Positions 61,560-64,000 of a stretch of 64,000 nucleotides of DNA are shown here, one piece after another. Source of the stretch: Tomitella fengzijianii. GTDB taxonomy: Bacteria > Actinomycetota > Actinomycetes > Mycobacteriales > Mycobacteriaceae. The stretch covers positions 3,593,501 through 3,657,500 of the forward strand of contig NZ_CP041765.1 in NCBI RefSeq assembly GCF_007559025.1. Reading direction: 5' to 3'. A program made the position numbers and the translations under genes. How positions within the stretch are numbered: the first letter of the stretch is position 1; each line of letters begins with the position of its first letter. Below the pieces are notes generated by a model. It had not been told where the DNA came from and made no database searches. It saw only the letters and a program-made list of their open reading frames with translations.

Positions 61560-63077
61560 TCATGCCGGATACGCGACGGCCTTGGTCTCCAGGTACTCCT
61601 CGAACCCTGAGACACCCATCTCCCGTCCGATCCCGGACTGCTTGTAGCCGCCGAACGGCACGTCGGCCGAGTACCAGATGCCGCCGTTGACGCTGAGGGT
61701 CCCGGTGCGCACGCCCCGGACCACACGGTCGATGCGCCCCGGATCCTCGCCCCACACAGCGCCGGAGAGCCCGTAGGGGGAATCGTTCGCAATGCGGACC
61801 GCGTCCTCGTCCCCGTCGTGCGGGAGGATCACCAATACAGGGCCGAAGATCTCCTCACGCGCCGTCCGGGACGAATTGTCGAGTCCCGCAATCAGCGTCG
61901 GCTCAATGTAGAAACCCTCGTCCTTCCCCGCCGGCCTACCGCCGCCGCAGACGACGGTGCCGCCCTCCTCCACGGCGAGCCGCAGGTACTCCTCGACGCG
62001 CGCGCGCTGCCGCTCGGAGATGAGCGGGCCGCAGATGGTCCCCGGGTCCGCGGGATCCCCGGGCGCCAGCCCGCCCATCACGTCGGCGGTGGCAGTGACC
62101 GCCTCCTCCAGCCGCGCACGCGGCACCAGCAGCCGGGTGGTCAAGGCGCAGCCCTGCCCGGCATGGGTCGAGACGGTGAAAGCCGCGGTGGCGCAGGCGG
62201 ACGCCAACGCCCCGGCGTCCAGGTCGTCGAGCACGATGAACGCCGACTTGCCGCCGAGTTCCAGGAAGACCTTCTTGAGGCTCTCCGAGGCCGCGGCCAT
62301 CACCGCGCGGCCGGTGTCGGTGGAGCCGGTGAATGACACCAGGTCCACGCGCGGGTCGGTCGCGAGCTGTGCACCGAGCGCATGGTCCGACGAGGTGACG
62401 ACGTTGAACACTCCGGCGGGGAATCCCGCCTCCTCCGCGGCGATCTTCGCGACCAGGGCTGCGCACCACGGGGTGTCCGGTGCGGGTTTGAGCACCACCG
62501 TGTTGCCCGCGGCCAGCGCCGGGCCGACCTTGGCGAGGTTGATCTGGTGCGGGAAGTTCCACGGGGTGACTGCGCCCACCACACCCACCGGCTCGCGGAG
62601 CAGGGCCCGGCGGGTGAGGATTCCCATCGGGCGCGCCGTGCCGAGCTCCGTCTCCCATTGGTAGCTCTCCGCGAGGTCGGCGAAGTATCCGAGGTCCGAG
62701 ACCGGACCCTCCAGCTGGGGCCCGGTGGTGAAGAACGCCGGTGCGCCGGCCTCGGCGATCGTCACCTCGCGCAGTTCCTCGATGTGACTCTGCAGGCGGT
62801 CCCGCAGTGCCCGGAGGCACCGGGCCCGCAGGACGTGGTCCCGCGCCCAGTCGGTCGTATCGAATGCTCGGCGCGCCGCCGCGATTGCAGCATCCATGTC
62901 CTCGGGCCCGGCGTCTGCGGCCAGGCCCAGCGGCATGCCGGTGCTCGGGTCGACGGTGGCGAAGGTTTTCCCCGACGAGGCGTCGACCAGTTCGCCATCG
63001 ATGAGCAGCTTGGTGTTCTCTGCGGGTCCAGGCCTGATCAGGCTTTCCGCCGGGTCCTGAGTACGGGTCCGGGTCAT
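61560..63077 (-). CDS. Aldehyde dehydrogenase
   Basis: A 505-aa NAD(P)-dependent dehydrogenase converting an aldehyde to a carboxylic acid. Catalytic Cys310 (THAGQGCALTTRLLV), general base Glu273 (FLELGGKSAF) and Asn174 (VTPWNFPHQ) are present. EEIFGPVLVILPHDG and PFGGYKQSGIGREMGVSGFEEYLETK are class hallmarks. First gene of the operon, 219 bp from the P450 on the other strand. Substrate likely the P450 product's aldehyde. Confidence 0.92.
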   Translation of the reverse strand: MTRTRTQDPAESLIRPGPAENTKLLIDGELVDASSGKTFATVDPSTGMPLGLAADAGPEDMDAAIAAARRAFDTTDWARDHVLRARCLRALRDRLQSHIEELREVTIAEAGAPAFFTTGPQLEGPVSDLGYFADLAESYQWETELGTARPMGILTRRALLREPVGVVGAVTPWNFPHQINLAKVGPALAAGNTVVLKPAPDTPWCAALVAKIAAEEAGFPAGVFNVVTSSDHALGAQLATDPRVDLVSFTGSTDTGRAVMAAASESLKKVFLELGGKSAFIVLDDLDAGALASACATAAFTVSTHAGQGCALTTRLLVPRARLEEAVTATADVMGGLAPGDPADPGTICGPLISERQRARVEEYLRLAVEEGGTVVCGGGRPAGKDEGFYIEPTLIAGLDNSSRTAREEIFGPVLVILPHDGDEDAVRIANDSPYGLSGAVWGEDPGRIDRVVRGVRTGTLSVNGGIWYSADVPFGGYKQSGIGREMGVSGFEEYLETKAVAYPA

Positions 63078-63125
63078 CGGTCACCGACCTTCCAGGTTCG
63101 GCCGTCTTCAGAAGAAGGCGGGCTA

Positions 63126-63206
63126 GACAGCTGTCTGGACTATAGTTCGACAGTGTGATCCACGCAATACGGAACGCGTGATCGAACAATACTCTGGACA
63201 ATTGTC
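63126..63206. promoter_or_regulatory. Twin operators GACA-N2-TGTC between ALDH and P450
   Basis: GACAGCTGTC (63126-63135, extended AGACAGCTGTCT) and GACAATTGTC (63197-63206) are 71 bp apart centre to centre. Both are followed by TGG and, 7-8 nt later, by TCGACA, so the match extends beyond the palindrome. ACTATAGT (63140-63147) between them could serve as a -10 in either direction. Confidence 0.6.
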
Positions 63207-63295
63207 TGGTCATGTGTCGACACGGGGCGATTTCACCGCTACGGTGATCCCCACCACACACGGATGGCAGTCGATCCCGACATGCGAGGTACGCG

Positions 63296-64000
63296 ATGAC
63301 GACCACTGACGACGCTCCGACACCGGTCACGCTCCACGACCCGGACGTGTACGTGGAGGGCGTCCCCCATGAGTTCTTCTCCTGGCTGAGGCCGGCCGAG
63401 CCGGTCTACTGGCAGCCGGAGGAGGAAGGCTCCGGCTATTGGGCCGTGACCCGCCACGCGGACGTCATCTCCGTGTCGCGTGATCCGGAGACCTTCTCCA
63501 GCGCGCTCGGCACCTCCCAGCTCCAGGACTTCGACGAGGAGACGCGGCAGAAGCAGGCCGCCATGCTCCTCAACCTGGATCCGCCGGAGCACACCCGCCA
63601 ACGGCTGCTGGTCAGCCGGGGATTCACCCCTCGGGTGATCGCCCGGCTGGAATCAGACATCCGCCGGATCAGCGAGGACCTGGTCGACGCCGCGGTCGCC
63701 GAGGGTGAGGTGGACTTCGTCGAGGCGATCGCCGCGCCGCTCCCCCTCGCAGTCATCGCGGCGCTGCTCGGCGTCCCCCGGGAGGACACCGGCCGCCTCT
63801 ACGACTGGTCCAACCGCATGATCGGTTTCGAGGACCCGGACTTCCACACCACCGAGGCCGACGGGGAGATGGCCGCGGCCGAGATCTTCCTCTACGCCAA
63901 CGAACTCGCCGCGCAGCGGCGCGCGAACCCCCGCGACGACATCATCACCGCGCTGGTTCAGCCCGACGAGGACGGGCACATGCTCTCCGAGGTGGAGTTC
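63296..64000 (+). CDS. Cytochrome P450, N-terminal 235 codons (cut by window edge)
   Basis: Soluble bacterial P450 of CYP125/CYP142/terpene-hydroxylase type. WAVTRHADVISVSRDPETFSSALG and LLNLDPPEHTRQRLLVSRGFTPRVI are the B and C-helix signatures (DPPEHTRxR contacts haem). The I-helix and Cys loop lie beyond the edge. ATG 63296 with GAGG at 6 nt. The divergent ALDH-SDR operon suggests hydroxylation of a lipid or terpenoid methyl followed by oxidation to an acid. Confidence 0.92.
   Translation, partial: MTTTDDAPTPVTLHDPDVYVEGVPHEFFSWLRPAEPVYWQPEEEGSGYWAVTRHADVISVSRDPETFSSALGTSQLQDFDEETRQKQAAMLLNLDPPEHTRQRLLVSRGFTPRVIARLESDIRRISEDLVDAAVAEGEVDFVEAIAAPLPLAVIAALLGVPREDTGRLYDWSNRMIGFEDPDFHTTEADGEMAAAEIFLYANELAAQRRANPRDDIITALVQPDEDGHMLSEVEF

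Overview
The window comes from a high-GC (about 70%) actinobacterium. Several features point to the mycolic-acid-containing Mycobacteriales (Gordonia/Tomitella/Rhodococcus/Mycobacterium-like). They are a secreted Rpf muralytic factor with a LysM domain, a MfpA-type pentapeptide protein, F420-type enzymes (one Ddn/DUF385, two LLM), a membrane desaturase with its FAD/2Fe-2S reductase, steroid ring-degradation enzymes, and two tiny Gly/Ser-rich proteins resembling the PorA/PorH cell-wall channels. No rRNA, tRNA, CRISPR, phage or transposase was seen. Genus is inference only.

Layout. 1-7.8 kb: the start of zwf, a repeat-rich gap, a VIT/ferritin-like iron transporter, an Orc1/Cdc6-like AAA+ ATPase, a membrane protein, and a LeuA regulatory-domain protein preceded by an apparent leader-peptide attenuator. 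Then come an S4 RNA-binding protein and an epimerase/Ddn pair behind a KstR-like operator. 7.8-22.2 kb: a catabolic region, mostly on the minus strand. It holds an AidB-like dehydrogenase, kshA-small Cys protein-hsaB, an F420 LLM enzyme, an OYE-SDR-peptide-binding lipoprotein operon with an IclR regulator, and hsaA-hsaC-SDR. A 15-bp GC-rich palindrome recurs upstream of kshA, the OYE gene and (variant, twice) hsaA, suggesting a shared regulator. 22.2-32.7 kb: SDR and aldo-keto reductase flanking a perfect 26-bp hairpin, acetate uptake and activation (satP, acs), rpf, PucR- and AraC-type regulators, a fadD and a VOC protein.

32.7-43.4 kb: a complete oligopeptide/nickel-type ABC importer with a divergently transcribed lipoprotein (palindrome at its start site), an NTF2/ketosteroid-isomerase-like protein with a second KstR-like site, a spermidine-synthase-like protein coupled to a fadD, and mfpA. 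43.4-51.4 kb: htpG coupled to a thioesterase, small membrane proteins, a macro-domain protein, and a desaturase-reductase operon with an adjacent TetR gene and operator. 51.6-58.5 kb: a BCCT osmolyte transporter, the PorA/PorH-like pair, an LLM enzyme, and an overlapping GT4 glycosyltransferase-methyltransferase-(alpha/alpha)6-barrel operon. 58.5-64 kb: a five-gene minus-strand operon (ALDH, SDR, 3-hydroxyisobutyrate-dehydrogenase-like, CMD, methyltransferase) divergent from a cytochrome P450 that runs off the window, with twin GACA-N2-TGTC palindromes between.

How the genes work together. KshA would open steroid ring B by 9-alpha-hydroxylation. HsaA/HsaB would hydroxylate the aromatised ring A to a catechol and HsaC would cleave it. 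fadDs, AidB-like, AKR and SDR enzymes could handle side chains and intermediates, and satP/acs recover acetate. kstD, kshB and hsaD are not in the window. Gene starts were chosen from Shine-Dalgarno sites, ATGA/TGATG overlaps or close -10 boxes (leaderless). Most intergenic repeats, hairpins and palindromes were read by eye and their functions are inferred.
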